Shown here piece after piece: positions 1 through 8,604 of a stretch of DNA of 64,000 nt. The translations under genes were made by a program, and so were the position numbers. Source of the stretch: Reyranella humidisoli (GTDB lineage: Bacteria > Pseudomonadota > Alphaproteobacteria > Reyranellales > Reyranellaceae); the NCBI RefSeq assembly GCF_019039055.1, contig NZ_JAHOPB010000001.1, positions 3,694,001 to 3,758,000 on the forward strand, given 5' to 3'. How positions within the stretch are numbered: the first letter of the stretch is position 1; each line of letters starts with the position of its first letter. The notes beneath the pieces are model-generated. The model did no database searches and was not told the origin of the DNA. It worked only from the letters and a program-made list of their open reading frames with translations.

Positions 1-1
1 C

Positions 2-309
2 TCGAACATCTACCGGCCCCGCGCCATCAAGCGCGGCTTCATGAAGGCCGACGACAACGTCCACCAGATGTACGTCAACCAGGCCGGCGATGCGCTGAAG
101 GTGCTCGACGGTGCGCTGGCCAAGTCCGACTTCCTGGTCGGCAGCGAGGCGACCATCGCCGACGTCGCTGTCTACGGCGACGTGGCCTATGCCGAGGAAG
201 GCGCGATCGACCTCTCGCCGTATCCCAACGTGAAGTCCTGGATGGCGCGCGTCGAGAAGCTGCCGGGCTTCAAGAAGTACGAGGACGTTCTGCCGAAGCA
301 GGACGCCGC

Positions 310-313
<4 letters not shown>
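2..313 (+). CDS. Glutathione S-transferase family protein, C-terminal part (cut by window start)
   Basis: The reading frame is open from the first bases of the window, so the gene begins upstream and only about the last 103 residues are seen. They match the all-alpha C-terminal domain of the GST fold: a helix with MYVNQAGDALKVLDGALAKS, then the typical block LVGSEATIADVAVYGDV (the N-capping/hydrophobic-staple region of GSTs), then YPNVKSWMARVEKLPGFKKY, the usual last-helix signature. The thioredoxin-like N-terminal domain with the glutathione site is outside the window, so substrate class cannot be judged. The stop codon overlaps by a few bases the stop of the convergent COG0523 GTPase gene, so no terminator separates them. 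Family assignment is firm; specific role is unknown. Confidence 0.85.
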
Positions 314-1365
<1,052 letters not shown>

Positions 1366-1388
1366 CGCACGTCACTCTCACGAATGCA

Positions 1389-1402
1389 TATGTAACAACA
1401 TA
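1389..1402. promoter_or_regulatory. Zur-like inverted repeat upstream of the COG0523 GTPase
   Basis: TATGT-AACA-ACATA, five-base perfect arms around a four-base centre, lies 24 bases upstream of the COG0523 start codon in an AT-rich patch of a GC-rich region. Read on the minus strand it is GTTATGTTGTTACATATG, which resembles the AT-rich palindromes bound by Zur in alphaproteobacteria, and COG0523 genes are frequent Zur targets. The site also sits between two divergent genes, so it could act on either. Resemblance was judged by eye, not scored. Confidence 0.35.
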
Positions 1403-1479
1403 ACGGATGTCGCTTCTGCTTGACGCTGCAACCTGAGGGTATGACGCTTCCCGCATCAACAAGAAAAGGAGGGGCGTTC

Positions 1480-2562
1480 ATGGACTCGAGATACCTTCAG
1501 GACAAGGAAGAGCTCAAGCAGCCGCGTCAGGAGATCGACGAGGACCGGCGATCTTTCCTGACGGCGGGCCTCGTGGGCGGCGCCGTCGCGGCGGGCACGC
1601 TGGCAGCCGGCATGGCGCACGCGCAGCAGGTCGCGCAGGCACCCGCGCTGTCGGACAAGGTCTGGTGGCCGCATCCCAAGTGGGGCAAGGACGACCAGGC
1701 CGGCGCCTCCAACTACATGACGCCCGAGAAGGTCCTCGACACGGTGAAGTGGATCAAGGACGGCAAGATCTACCGTATCGGCCGCATCTATGAATCGGCG
1801 ATGCCCAAGTTCGGCGAGCGGGCCTTCACCTTGCGCATCCCGGGTAGCCCGACCGGCGGCCCCTTTGGCGTCAATAAACTGATCTACAACGACGAGTACC
1901 TGTCGACGGAGATCGGCCAGACCGGAACGCAGTTCGACGGTCTCGCGCACATCGGTATCCAGATGGGCAAGGACGGCGACAAGACCGAGATGCGTTACTA
2001 CAACGGTGTCACCGACCAGGAAATGAACAGCGCCTACGGCATGAAGAAGCTCGGCATCGAGAACGTGAAGCCGTTCTTCACGCGTGGCCATCTGTTCGAC
2101 CTCGAGGCGCTCAAGGGCGCGATGATGGAGGCGGGGCAGGAGATCACCGTCGCGGATCTGAAGGCGGCCCTGCAGAAGCAGAACATGCAGGAAGCCGACA
2201 TCAAGGAAGGCGACGCGGTGTTCTTCAACACCGGTTGGGGCAAGCTCTGGATGAAGAACAACGACAAGTTCAACGGCGGCGAACCGGGCATCGGCCTGGA
2301 AGCGGCCAAGTGGTTCATCGACAAGGGCATTGCGCTGACCGGTGCGGATACCTGGGGAACCGAGGTCGTGCCCAATCCCAACAAGGACCTGGCCTTCCCG
2401 GTCCATGCCGAGCTGATCACCAAGAACGGCATCTTCAACCACGAGAACCTGGACTTCACCGGGTTGATCGCCGACCGGAAGTACCAGTTCGCCTATGTCT
2501 TCTCTCCGGCGCCGATCCGCGGAGCGACGGGTTCGAACGGCGGGCCCATCGCGATGACCTGA
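1480..2562 (+). CDS. Tat-exported cyclase-family (kynurenine formamidase-like) hydrolase
   Basis: A 360-residue protein when started at ATG 1480, which has a strong ribosome binding site (AAAAGGAGG) seven bases upstream; the frame is open earlier but without support. Residues 20-50 form a twin-arginine signal (EDRRSFLTAG followed by an Ala/Gly-rich hydrophobic stretch and AHAQQ), so the protein is probably folded and cofactored before export to the periplasm. The mature part has the cyclase-family (COG1878) layout; the metal motif HxGTHxDxxxH appears as GTQFDGLAH (149-157), a variant with Gln for the first His that is seen in part of this family. Members hydrolyse amides or esters such as N-formylkynurenine or act on isatin-like rings; the substrate here is unknown. 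It is convergent with the FAAL gene. Confidence 0.75.
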   Translation: MDSRYLQDKEELKQPRQEIDEDRRSFLTAGLVGGAVAAGTLAAGMAHAQQVAQAPALSDKVWWPHPKWGKDDQAGASNYMTPEKVLDTVKWIKDGKIYRIGRIYESAMPKFGERAFTLRIPGSPTGGPFGVNKLIYNDEYLSTEIGQTGTQFDGLAHIGIQMGKDGDKTEMRYYNGVTDQEMNSAYGMKKLGIENVKPFFTRGHLFDLEALKGAMMEAGQEITVADLKAALQKQNMQEADIKEGDAVFFNTGWGKLWMKNNDKFNGGEPGIGLEAAKWFIDKGIALTGADTWGTEVVPNPNKDLAFPVHAELITKNGIFNHENLDFTGLIADRKYQFAYVFSPAPIRGATGSNGGPIAMT

Positions 2563-2583
2563 CCGGCCGGAGCCGGACGTGCG

Positions 2584-4353
2584 TCAGGTCGAATAGTCGC
2601 CCGCGATGAACTTCGACTTGGCGTGCGTGCGACTGAGCTTGCCCGACGAGGTGCGCGGCAGGCCGGGTTGGCGCTTGATGAGCACGACCCGGCCGTCGAC
2701 GCCGACCGCGTCCTTGACGGCCTGCTTGATGTCTCCGACCAGCGCGTCCCGCTCGGTCTGTTCGGACGGGTGGGCTTCGACGACGACGACGACCGATTCG
2801 GCATCGGCGCCGTCCACCGAGAAGGCGCAGGCGTCGCCGCGGCGGATCTGGGGCAGCGACTCGACCGCCCATTCGATGTCCTGCGGCCAGATGTTGCGTC
2901 CGTTCACGATGATCAGGTCCTTGGCACGGCCGGTGATCACCAGCTCATCCTTGTGCCAGTAGCCAAGATCGCCGGTGTCGAGCCAGCCGTTGCTGAGAAC
3001 GCGCGCGCTCTCCTCGGGCTTCTGGAAATAGCCCGGCATGACGCTGGGGCCGCGCACGAACAGGCGGCCGACGCTTCGTTCGCCCAGTATCGCGCCGGTC
3101 TCGTCGCGGATTTCCACCGAGTGCCCGGGGAGGACCTTGCCGCAGACCACGAAGTCGCGCGTCAGGCCCGATTGCGGATCGGTGAAACGGTCGACCTTCA
3201 CGCCGCTGAACAGTGGCGTGAAGCTCAGGCCCACGCAGACCTCGGCCATGCCGTAGCTCGGCATGAAGGCGCGCTCGTCGAAGCCCGCCGCCTTGAAAGC
3301 CTCGGCAAATCGCCTGAGCACCGGAAGCTGGATCATGTCGGCCCCGATGCCCGCGAGGCGAAGGCTGGACAGATCCAAATCGTTCACCGACACGGTCTGG
3401 GCCCGCCGTGTGAGCAGGTCATAGCCGAAGCTCGGGCTGTAGGTGATGGTCGCGCGGCGGCGGGAGATTAGCGAAAGCCACTGCATCGGCCGCCGGGCGA
3501 AGTCGCGCGGCGCCAGAAGGTCGACTGTTCGCTGTGCGCACATCGGCGCCAGGATGAAGCCGATCAGACCCATGTCGTGGTAGAGCGGCAGCCAGCTCAC
3601 GCCCGAATCGGCATCGTCCAGGCCCTGGGCGGCGATCGATCCGTCGATGTTCGCCATCAGACGGTCCTGGCGGATATCCACACCCAGGGGCGCGCGCGTG
3701 CTGCCCGACGAGAACTGGATGTAGCATTCCATTCCCGGTCCGAGCGGCCGAAGCTCCGTTCCGGGTTCAGGGAGCGCGTTGAAAAGAGACATCGGGCCGG
3801 CGAGCCGCGCGGTCGTACCCTCGGCGGCGGTCAGGGCGAACTCGGCCAGCTCGTCGGGCGCGAGGATGCCCACGGCCTGGGACGCCTCGATCTGCTTGCG
3901 GAGCTGGAAGATGTACTGGGCCTTGGCACCGAATCCGACCGGCACCGGCACAGGTACGGGCACGATGCCTGCATATTGACAGCCGAAGAAGGCGGTGCAG
4001 AAGCCGGGCCAGGTATCGGCCACGAGGATCAGCCGCTCGCCGGGCTCGAGGCCGGCCCCGATCAGCCGGCGGGCGAAGGACTGGGCTTCCTCGCGGAGCT
4101 GCCGGTAGGACAGTGGGCTAAGCAGACGCCCGCGGGCGTCGAAGAAGTTAAGTCCCGTCTCGCCCCGGGCGGCATAGTCCAGCGCCTCGCACAGGCTGCC
4201 GAAGCCGCCGCGGCGAAAGGGCAGGGAGACGTTGCGGGTTGGCGTAGGAGCAGTCACCCAACGGTCTGGGTTCGATTGGAGGGCCGAGACATATCGCTGC
4301 AATTGACCTGAGTCTCCATCGCCCGGAACGGCGTCCGAAACAAGCGCAGGCAT
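2584..4353 (-). CDS. Fatty-acyl-AMP ligase (FAAL) / AMP-dependent synthetase
   Basis: About 589 residues from ATG 4353. It is an ANL-superfamily adenylating enzyme with the P-loop-like QFSSGSTRAPLGV, PSYGMAEVCV, DTGDLGY and the hinge region GRAKDLIIVNGRNIWPQDIE; near the end comes LPRTSSGKLSR carrying the A10-type lysine. WLPLYHDMGLIG and the SSGSTRAPLGV wording are typical of FAALs, which make acyl-adenylates and hand them to an acyl carrier protein rather than to CoA. There is no carrier protein or PKS gene beside it. Alternative starts exist at GTG 4410 and GTG 4257; homologous proteins often begin near the TPTRNVSLPFRRGG block, so the true start may be the latter. Notably a cobalamin riboswitch lies directly upstream on the same strand, so expression is predicted to fall when adenosylcobalamin is plentiful. 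Confidence 0.85.
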   Translation of the reverse strand: MPALVSDAVPGDGDSGQLQRYVSALQSNPDRWVTAPTPTRNVSLPFRRGGFGSLCEALDYAARGETGLNFFDARGRLLSPLSYRQLREEAQSFARRLIGAGLEPGERLILVADTWPGFCTAFFGCQYAGIVPVPVPVPVGFGAKAQYIFQLRKQIEASQAVGILAPDELAEFALTAAEGTTARLAGPMSLFNALPEPGTELRPLGPGMECYIQFSSGSTRAPLGVDIRQDRLMANIDGSIAAQGLDDADSGVSWLPLYHDMGLIGFILAPMCAQRTVDLLAPRDFARRPMQWLSLISRRRATITYSPSFGYDLLTRRAQTVSVNDLDLSSLRLAGIGADMIQLPVLRRFAEAFKAAGFDERAFMPSYGMAEVCVGLSFTPLFSGVKVDRFTDPQSGLTRDFVVCGKVLPGHSVEIRDETGAILGERSVGRLFVRGPSVMPGYFQKPEESARVLSNGWLDTGDLGYWHKDELVITGRAKDLIIVNGRNIWPQDIEWAVESLPQIRRGDACAFSVDGADAESVVVVVEAHPSEQTERDALVGDIKQAVKDAVGVDGRVVLIKRQPGLPRTSSGKLSRTHAKSKFIAGDYST

Positions 4354-4462
4354 AATTCCACGGATCGACGTCACGACGATCTCCCAAACGGTTCGCACGA
4401 AGCGCGTCACCGCTCGGTTGACCGTCCCGCTGGATCATCCCGTCCATCGGAAGAGCGACGCT

Positions 4463-4640
4463 ATCGCCGGCAGGTCTTCTGGCTCACGGGTCAACGCTCC
4501 TGCCCGTCTTCCCGGACTTTCGTCCAGTGACATTTGGGCGTTCGCTCGCCGCTTACAGCTGCGGGTACAGCTGCCGATTGGCCTTTTGGGAGGCGGCACG
4601 GCATTCCCTGTTCGCCTCCGGTTAAGGAGGACCGTCGATA
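4463..4640 (-). promoter_or_regulatory. Cobalamin (B12) riboswitch
   Basis: Read on the minus strand the segment has the conserved cobalamin-aptamer landmarks in order: AGGGAATGCCGTGCC, CTGTACCCGCAGCTGTAA, then CACTGG, CGGGAAG, and the B12 box GAGCCAGAAGACCTGCC (plus-strand 4469-4485). The ends pair as P1 (ATCGACGG at 4633-4640 with CCGGCGAT at 4463-4470, one mismatch). Element size (about 178 nt) is normal for the class. No U-tract terminator is evident between it and the FAAL start, so control by sequestering the ribosome binding site is more likely than attenuation. The only gene it can directly serve is the FAAL; the nearest plus-strand gene (4713) is divergent. Confidence 0.93.
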
Positions 4641-4712
4641 TTCTCTCGTTAGGCTTGCGCCGGGCGCCGGTCAATTGCTTTGATGCCGCAAAGACCGGGA
4701 GGAGAGTGAGGA

Positions 4713-6011
4713 ATGTCGATGGTTCGTCTGGCCGCAGCGGCGGCGCTTGGTGTCATTTTGGCCCTGCCGGCCCTGCCGGTCGGGGCGCAGGGCATTCCCA
4801 GGGTCCAGTCGCCCGAGGAAGTCGGCTTCCTGTCGACCCGGCTGAAGCGGCTGAGCGACCGCCTGAACGAGGGCGTCAAGAACAACGAGCTGCCGGGCGC
4901 GGTCGTGCTGATCGCCCGCAACGGCAAGATCGTGATGTTCGAATCCTATGGCTTCCGCGACAAGGACGCCAAGGTCGCGATGACCAACGACACGATTTTC
5001 CGCATCGCCTCGATGACCAAGCCGATCGTGACGCTGGCGGCGATGATGCTGATGGAAGAGGGCAAGCTCACCCTCGCCGACCGGGTGTCGACCTACATCC
5101 CGGCCTTCGCCGACACCAAGGTCGCGGTGCCGAAGAAGAAGGACGACGGCACGGTCGAGATGGTGCTCGAGCCGCAGTTCCGGCCGATGACGGTGCACGA
5201 CCTGATGCGCCATACGTCGGGCCTGACCTACGGCGCGGTCGGCGCCAACCCGGTGAAGCAGTCCTATCTCGACATGAAGGTCGCCGACCGGAGCCAGACC
5301 AATGCCGAGATGGCCGACAAGCTGGCTAAGCTGGCGCTGCTCTACCAGCCGGGCACGACTTGGGAATATTCGATGTCGACCGACGTGCTGGGCCGCGTCG
5401 TCGAGGTCGCCTCCGGGATGCCACTCGACAAGTTCATCGAGGAGCGCATCACCAAGCCGCTGAAGATGGGCGACACCGCCTTCGAGGCCAGCGCCGACAA
5501 GAAGGCGCGCGGCGCCAGGCCGATGAAGGAGGGGCCGAAGAACGAACTGCCGGCGATCCCGGACATCACCGAGAAGTTCACCTGGCGCTCGGGCGGCGGC
5601 GGCATGGTCTCGACCGCGGCCGATTATGCGCGTTTCCTGCAGATGTTCGCCAACGGTGGGCAGCTCGACGGGGTGCGCCTCGTCTCGCGCAAGACCATCG
5701 ACCTGATGACCGCAGACGCCCTGCCGCCCGACATCAAGATGGGCGCCGACATGTTCCGCTTCGAGGCGCTGGAGCCCAGTGCCAGGATGGGACAGGGCTT
5801 CGGCCTGGGTTTTGCCGTTCGCAACGTGCAGGGCGTCAACCCCCTGCCGGGATCGCCTAACGATTATTACTGGGGTGGCGCCTACGGGACCTATTTCTGG
5901 CACGACCCGCGCGAGCGCATGTATGTCATCTTCATGATGCAGTCGCCGCAGGCACGCCTGCGCTATCGCTACCTGATGCGCGACCTCGTCTACCAGGCAA
6001 TGGTCAACTGA
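4713..6011 (+). CDS. Serine hydrolase, beta-lactamase class C-like (PF00144)
   Basis: A 432-residue secreted enzyme. Residues 1-26 are a Sec signal peptide ending VGAQG. The catalytic SxxK is RIASMTKP with Ser100 and Lys103; the second motif YxN is represented by YSMS in TTWEYSMSTDVLG, and the third (K/H-T/S-G) by WGGAYGTYFW near residue 390. This pattern fits the esterase/DD-peptidase-like EstB group rather than a true AmpC beta-lactamase, so hydrolysis of esters or D-amino-acid peptides is likelier than antibiotic resistance. GGAGGAGAGTGAGGA gives a strong ribosome binding site just before ATG 4713. It stands alone and is divergent from the riboswitch-controlled FAAL gene. Confidence 0.88.
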   Translation: MSMVRLAAAAALGVILALPALPVGAQGIPRVQSPEEVGFLSTRLKRLSDRLNEGVKNNELPGAVVLIARNGKIVMFESYGFRDKDAKVAMTNDTIFRIASMTKPIVTLAAMMLMEEGKLTLADRVSTYIPAFADTKVAVPKKKDDGTVEMVLEPQFRPMTVHDLMRHTSGLTYGAVGANPVKQSYLDMKVADRSQTNAEMADKLAKLALLYQPGTTWEYSMSTDVLGRVVEVASGMPLDKFIEERITKPLKMGDTAFEASADKKARGARPMKEGPKNELPAIPDITEKFTWRSGGGGMVSTAADYARFLQMFANGGQLDGVRLVSRKTIDLMTADALPPDIKMGADMFRFEALEPSARMGQGFGLGFAVRNVQGVNPLPGSPNDYYWGGAYGTYFWHDPRERMYVIFMMQSPQARLRYRYLMRDLVYQAMVN

Positions 6012-6090
6012 CCGCCACCCTTGACGCTCCGCTGGCGGACAACCACGTTGGCGGAGCCCCGGGTGTTCGCCGGCGGCGGGAGACCTTGTC

Positions 6091-6792
6091 ATGCAGCAGC
6101 AGGAACGCGACCTGATCTCGGGATTGTTCGATCGGCTGAAACCCTTCGAAACACAGCCGCGCGACCGGGAGGCCGAACAGTTCATCAACGGCTTCGCGAC
6201 GCAACAGCCGGCCGCACCGTATCTGCTCGTCCAGACGGTGCTCGTGCAGGAGCAGGCGTTGAAGGCGGCGCAGGAGCGTATCGCCGAACTCGAAGCGAAG
6301 ACGGAGGCAGCCCCGCCACCCGCGCCAGGCTTCCTGGGAAGCGCACCGCGGATCGGCCCGTGGGGTGCGTCCGCGGGCACAGCCGCACCACGGACGTCGG
6401 TGCCGTCCACGGTCCCGCCCACGCGCTCGCCCCTGCAGGCCGCTCTGGCGCCGCAACCGCAGCAGCAGCAACAGGCGGCGGGCGGGGGCAGCTTCCTGCG
6501 GACCGCGATGATGACGGCTGCCGGCGTCGCCGGCGGCGCGCTGCTGTTCGAGGGGATTCGCGGTCTGATGGGCAGCAACCCCGGCCCGTTCGGCCAGCAG
6601 GCCGCCGCGGGCACCGGAGCGACAGGGGGCGGGGCGACGGGAACGACGCCGCCCGAACTGCTGCCGCCCGACTCGACGCAGCAACAACAGCAGCAACAGG
6701 CTTTCGCCGACGGATCTCCGGCGCAGGAAGACTACGACACCGCGTCGCTCGACGATGGCGGCGGCGCAGGGGACGACGACAGCTGGGCCTGA
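6091..6792 (+). CDS. DUF2076 family protein
   Basis: A 233-residue protein starting MQQQERDLISGLFDRL, with the N-terminal helical domain PRDREAEQFINGFATQQP that defines DUF2076 (PF09849). A short coiled coil (about 60-90, with ALKAAQERIAELEAK) is followed by a low-complexity Pro/Ala region, a Gly-rich hydrophobic hairpin around residues 135-160 (LRTAMMTAAGVAGGALLFEG) that may insert in or touch the membrane, a Gln tract, and an acidic tail ending GDDDSWA. Function of the family is unknown; it has been described as a putative periplasmic ligand-binding sensor. GGGAGA precedes the start codon. Not clearly in an operon with its neighbours, though the next gene follows after 42 bases. Confidence 0.8.
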   Translation: MQQQERDLISGLFDRLKPFETQPRDREAEQFINGFATQQPAAPYLLVQTVLVQEQALKAAQERIAELEAKTEAAPPPAPGFLGSAPRIGPWGASAGTAAPRTSVPSTVPPTRSPLQAALAPQPQQQQQAAGGGSFLRTAMMTAAGVAGGALLFEGIRGLMGSNPGPFGQQAAAGTGATGGGATGTTPPELLPPDSTQQQQQQQAFADGSPAQEDYDTASLDDGGGAGDDDSWA

Positions 6793-6834
6793 CGCTCAGG
6801 CGGATTGAACAACAAGAATGGGGGACGTTGAGAG

Positions 6835-7461
6835 ATGATCGAGCTTCATACGTGGGGCACGCCGAACGGCCGCAAGATTTCCATCATGCTGGAGGAGTGC
6901 GGGCTGCCCTATAGCGTGCACAAGGTCGATATCTCCAAGGGCGAGCAGCACAAGCCCGAGTTCCTGCGCATCAGCCCGAACAACCGCATTCCCGCCATCG
7001 TCGATCCCGATGGTCCCGGCGGCAAGTCGTACAGTCTGTTCGAATCGGGCGCGATCCTGATCTACCTCGCTGACAAGACGAAGAAGTTCCTGCCGGCGGA
7101 CGGCGCCAAGCGGTACGATTCGATGCAGTGGCTGATGTGGCAGATGGGCGGCTTCGGCCCCATGCTGGGTCAGGCGCACCACTTCCTGCGCGCCGCGCCG
7201 ACCAAGATCGAGTACGGCATGAAGCGCTATGTCGACGAGGCAAAGCGCCTCTACGGCGTGCTCGACAAACAACTCGCCGGCAACGCCTTCGTCGCGGGCG
7301 AGGACTACACGATCGCCGACATGTCGATCTTCCCGTGGGCGGCGCGCCACGAGTGGCACACGGTCAATCTCGCCGACTTCCCCAACGTGAAGCGCTGGTA
7401 CGACATCGTGAACGCGCGTCCGGCCGTCACCAAGGGCATGGCCGTCCCGTACCTGAACTGA
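6835..7461 (+). CDS. Glutathione S-transferase, YfcG/nu-class-like
   Basis: A complete 208-residue GST. The N-terminal thioredoxin fold starts IELHTWGTPNGRKISIMLEE, where TPNG is the signature of the Ure2p/YfcG-like (nu) class that reduces disulfides and often lacks classical transferase activity. The cis-Pro and glutathione gamma-Glu-binding motifs are NNRIPAIVDP and LFESGAILIYL. The helical domain contains FVAGEDYTIADMSIFPW. Most likely a cytosolic glutathione-dependent disulfide-bond oxidoreductase in oxidative stress defence. It abuts the following lipoprotein gene without any gap (stop TGA followed immediately by ATG), so the two are probably co-transcribed. Confidence 0.88.
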   Translation: MIELHTWGTPNGRKISIMLEECGLPYSVHKVDISKGEQHKPEFLRISPNNRIPAIVDPDGPGGKSYSLFESGAILIYLADKTKKFLPADGAKRYDSMQWLMWQMGGFGPMLGQAHHFLRAAPTKIEYGMKRYVDEAKRLYGVLDKQLAGNAFVAGEDYTIADMSIFPWAARHEWHTVNLADFPNVKRWYDIVNARPAVTKGMAVPYLN

Positions 7462-7908
7462 ATGCCGATCCGGCCCTGGACCGCGGCGCTCGGGGCGGCT
7501 TCGCTCGCCCTGGCGCTTGCCGGATGCGCCCAGCCAATGACACAGGCCCCGCCTCAGGGGGCCGCGATCGCCTGTGTGGCGCCCTTGCAGCCGGCGCTCG
7601 AGCTGAATCTGTATTTCGGGCGCGGCAAGCCCGGAGGCGGCGAGGTCAGCGACGCGGAGTGGGCGTCCTTCCTGTCCGAGATCGTGACGCCGCATTTCCC
7701 CGCAGGGCTCAGCGTCTTCGATCTGCGGGGGCAGCATCGCGATCCGGCGGGCCGGATCGTCGGTGAGGCGACCAAACTCCTGACCGTGGTCGTGTTCGAT
7801 GCGCCGGGGCACCGAGCCAAGGTCGCGTCGATCGTGGCGGCCTATAACAGCCGCTTCGGTCAGCACGGCGTCTTCCGTGTCGAGCAACCCGTCTGTGCCG
7901 GCGGGTAG
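7462..7908 (+). CDS. DUF3574 lipoprotein
   Basis: A 148-residue small lipoprotein. The signal peptide ends in the lipobox LALAGC (Cys22), so the protein is lipid-anchored. The rest matches the DUF3574 pattern: LELNLYFGRGKPGG, VSDAEWASFLSEIVTPHFP, GLSVFDLRGQHRDPAGRI and TKLLTVVVFDAP. The family is a compact alpha/beta domain of unknown function, common in proteobacteria. It starts directly at the stop of the GST gene, which suggests translational coupling rather than shared biochemistry. Confidence 0.82.
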   Translation: MPIRPWTAALGAASLALALAGCAQPMTQAPPQGAAIACVAPLQPALELNLYFGRGKPGGGEVSDAEWASFLSEIVTPHFPAGLSVFDLRGQHRDPAGRIVGEATKLLTVVVFDAPGHRAKVASIVAAYNSRFGQHGVFRVEQPVCAGG

Positions 7909-7976
7909 GCGGCGGTTCACCGTCCGACTCAACGGCGCCAGATTTTCAACCCTCAATTTCCTTCAGGAGTCAGCCC

Positions 7977-8495
7977 ATGGCCAAGGACGTCAAGTCGCGC
8001 AAGACCGCAGCTCTCGCCACCCCGACGGATCTCGGCGCCAATGCCACGAGGGACCTGACGGGCGGGCTGAACATATTCCTGGCCGACGTGGCCGCTCTCT
8101 ACTGGAAGACCAAGAATTTCCACTGGCACATGTCGGGCCCGAACTTCCGCGACTATCACCTGATGCTCGACGAGCAGGCGACCGAACTGGACGCGATGGT
8201 CGATATCATCGCCGAGCGCGTACGCAAGCTGGGCGGCACGACGCTGCGCTCGATCGGCCACATCTCCCGCCTGCAGCGCGTGCTCGACAACGATGCCGAC
8301 TACGTGACGCCGCTCGACATGCTCGCGGAGCTTCGCGACGACAACAAGCAGCTCTGCGTGCACATGCGCACGCTCCATGAGCTGTGCGACGAGCACAACG
8401 ACATCGCGACCGCGAGCCTGATCGAGAACTGGATCGACGAGACTGAGAAGCGCGTCTGGTTCCTGTTCGAGACGACGCGCCGTACCGAGGGCTGA
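7977..8495 (+). CDS. dps: Dps family DNA-binding ferritin-like protein
   Basis: A 172-residue Dps. The ferroxidase half-site signature KTKNFHWHMSGPNFRDYHL (about residues 44-62) followed by LDEQATELDAMVDIIAER is diagnostic. The first 20 residues are basic (MAKDVKSRKTAAL) as in Dps proteins that bind DNA through a flexible N-terminal tail. The dodecamer oxidises Fe(II) with peroxide and protects DNA in stationary phase. GGAG in the TTCAGGAGTCAGCCC leader is the ribosome binding site. A perfect-hairpin doublet follows the gene and may terminate both this and the convergent deacetylase gene. Confidence 0.95.
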   Translation: MAKDVKSRKTAALATPTDLGANATRDLTGGLNIFLADVAALYWKTKNFHWHMSGPNFRDYHLMLDEQATELDAMVDIIAERVRKLGGTTLRSIGHISRLQRVLDNDADYVTPLDMLAELRDDNKQLCVHMRTLHELCDEHNDIATASLIENWIDETEKRVWFLFETTRRTEG

Positions 8496-8516
8496 GGCGA
8501 CGCGAGCAGCCTCAAC

Positions 8517-8590
8517 GGAGCGCGCAACTCCAGTTGCGCTCATGTCTTCGGTGTCGACGAGGTTTGAGCGCCACTGGAGTGGCGCGCTCC
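8517..8590. repeat. REPIN-like doublet of palindromes between convergent genes
   Basis: Two 25-base units in inverted orientation (8517-8541 and 8566-8590) that differ at two positions. Each is itself a hairpin: GCGCAACT-CC-AGTTGCGC (8522-8539) and GCGCCACT-GG-AGTGGCGC (8568-8585), both with perfect 8-base arms. The two differences between the units form a compensated base pair. The layout matches REPIN elements (two REPs head to head). It lies between the dps stop and the stop of the convergent deacetylase and could also act as a bidirectional terminator. Confidence 0.7.
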
Positions 8591-8604
8591 AATGAGCGGT
8601 AGCG

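Noticed and set aside
4713..6011. Antibiotic-resistance beta-lactamase
   Set aside because: SxxK is present but the second and third motifs fit esterase/peptidase-like members rather than AmpC.
4671..6614. Long minus-strand open frame opposite the serine hydrolase and DUF2076 genes
   Set aside because: Low-complexity His/Arg/Gly content with no domain; the plus-strand genes explain the region.
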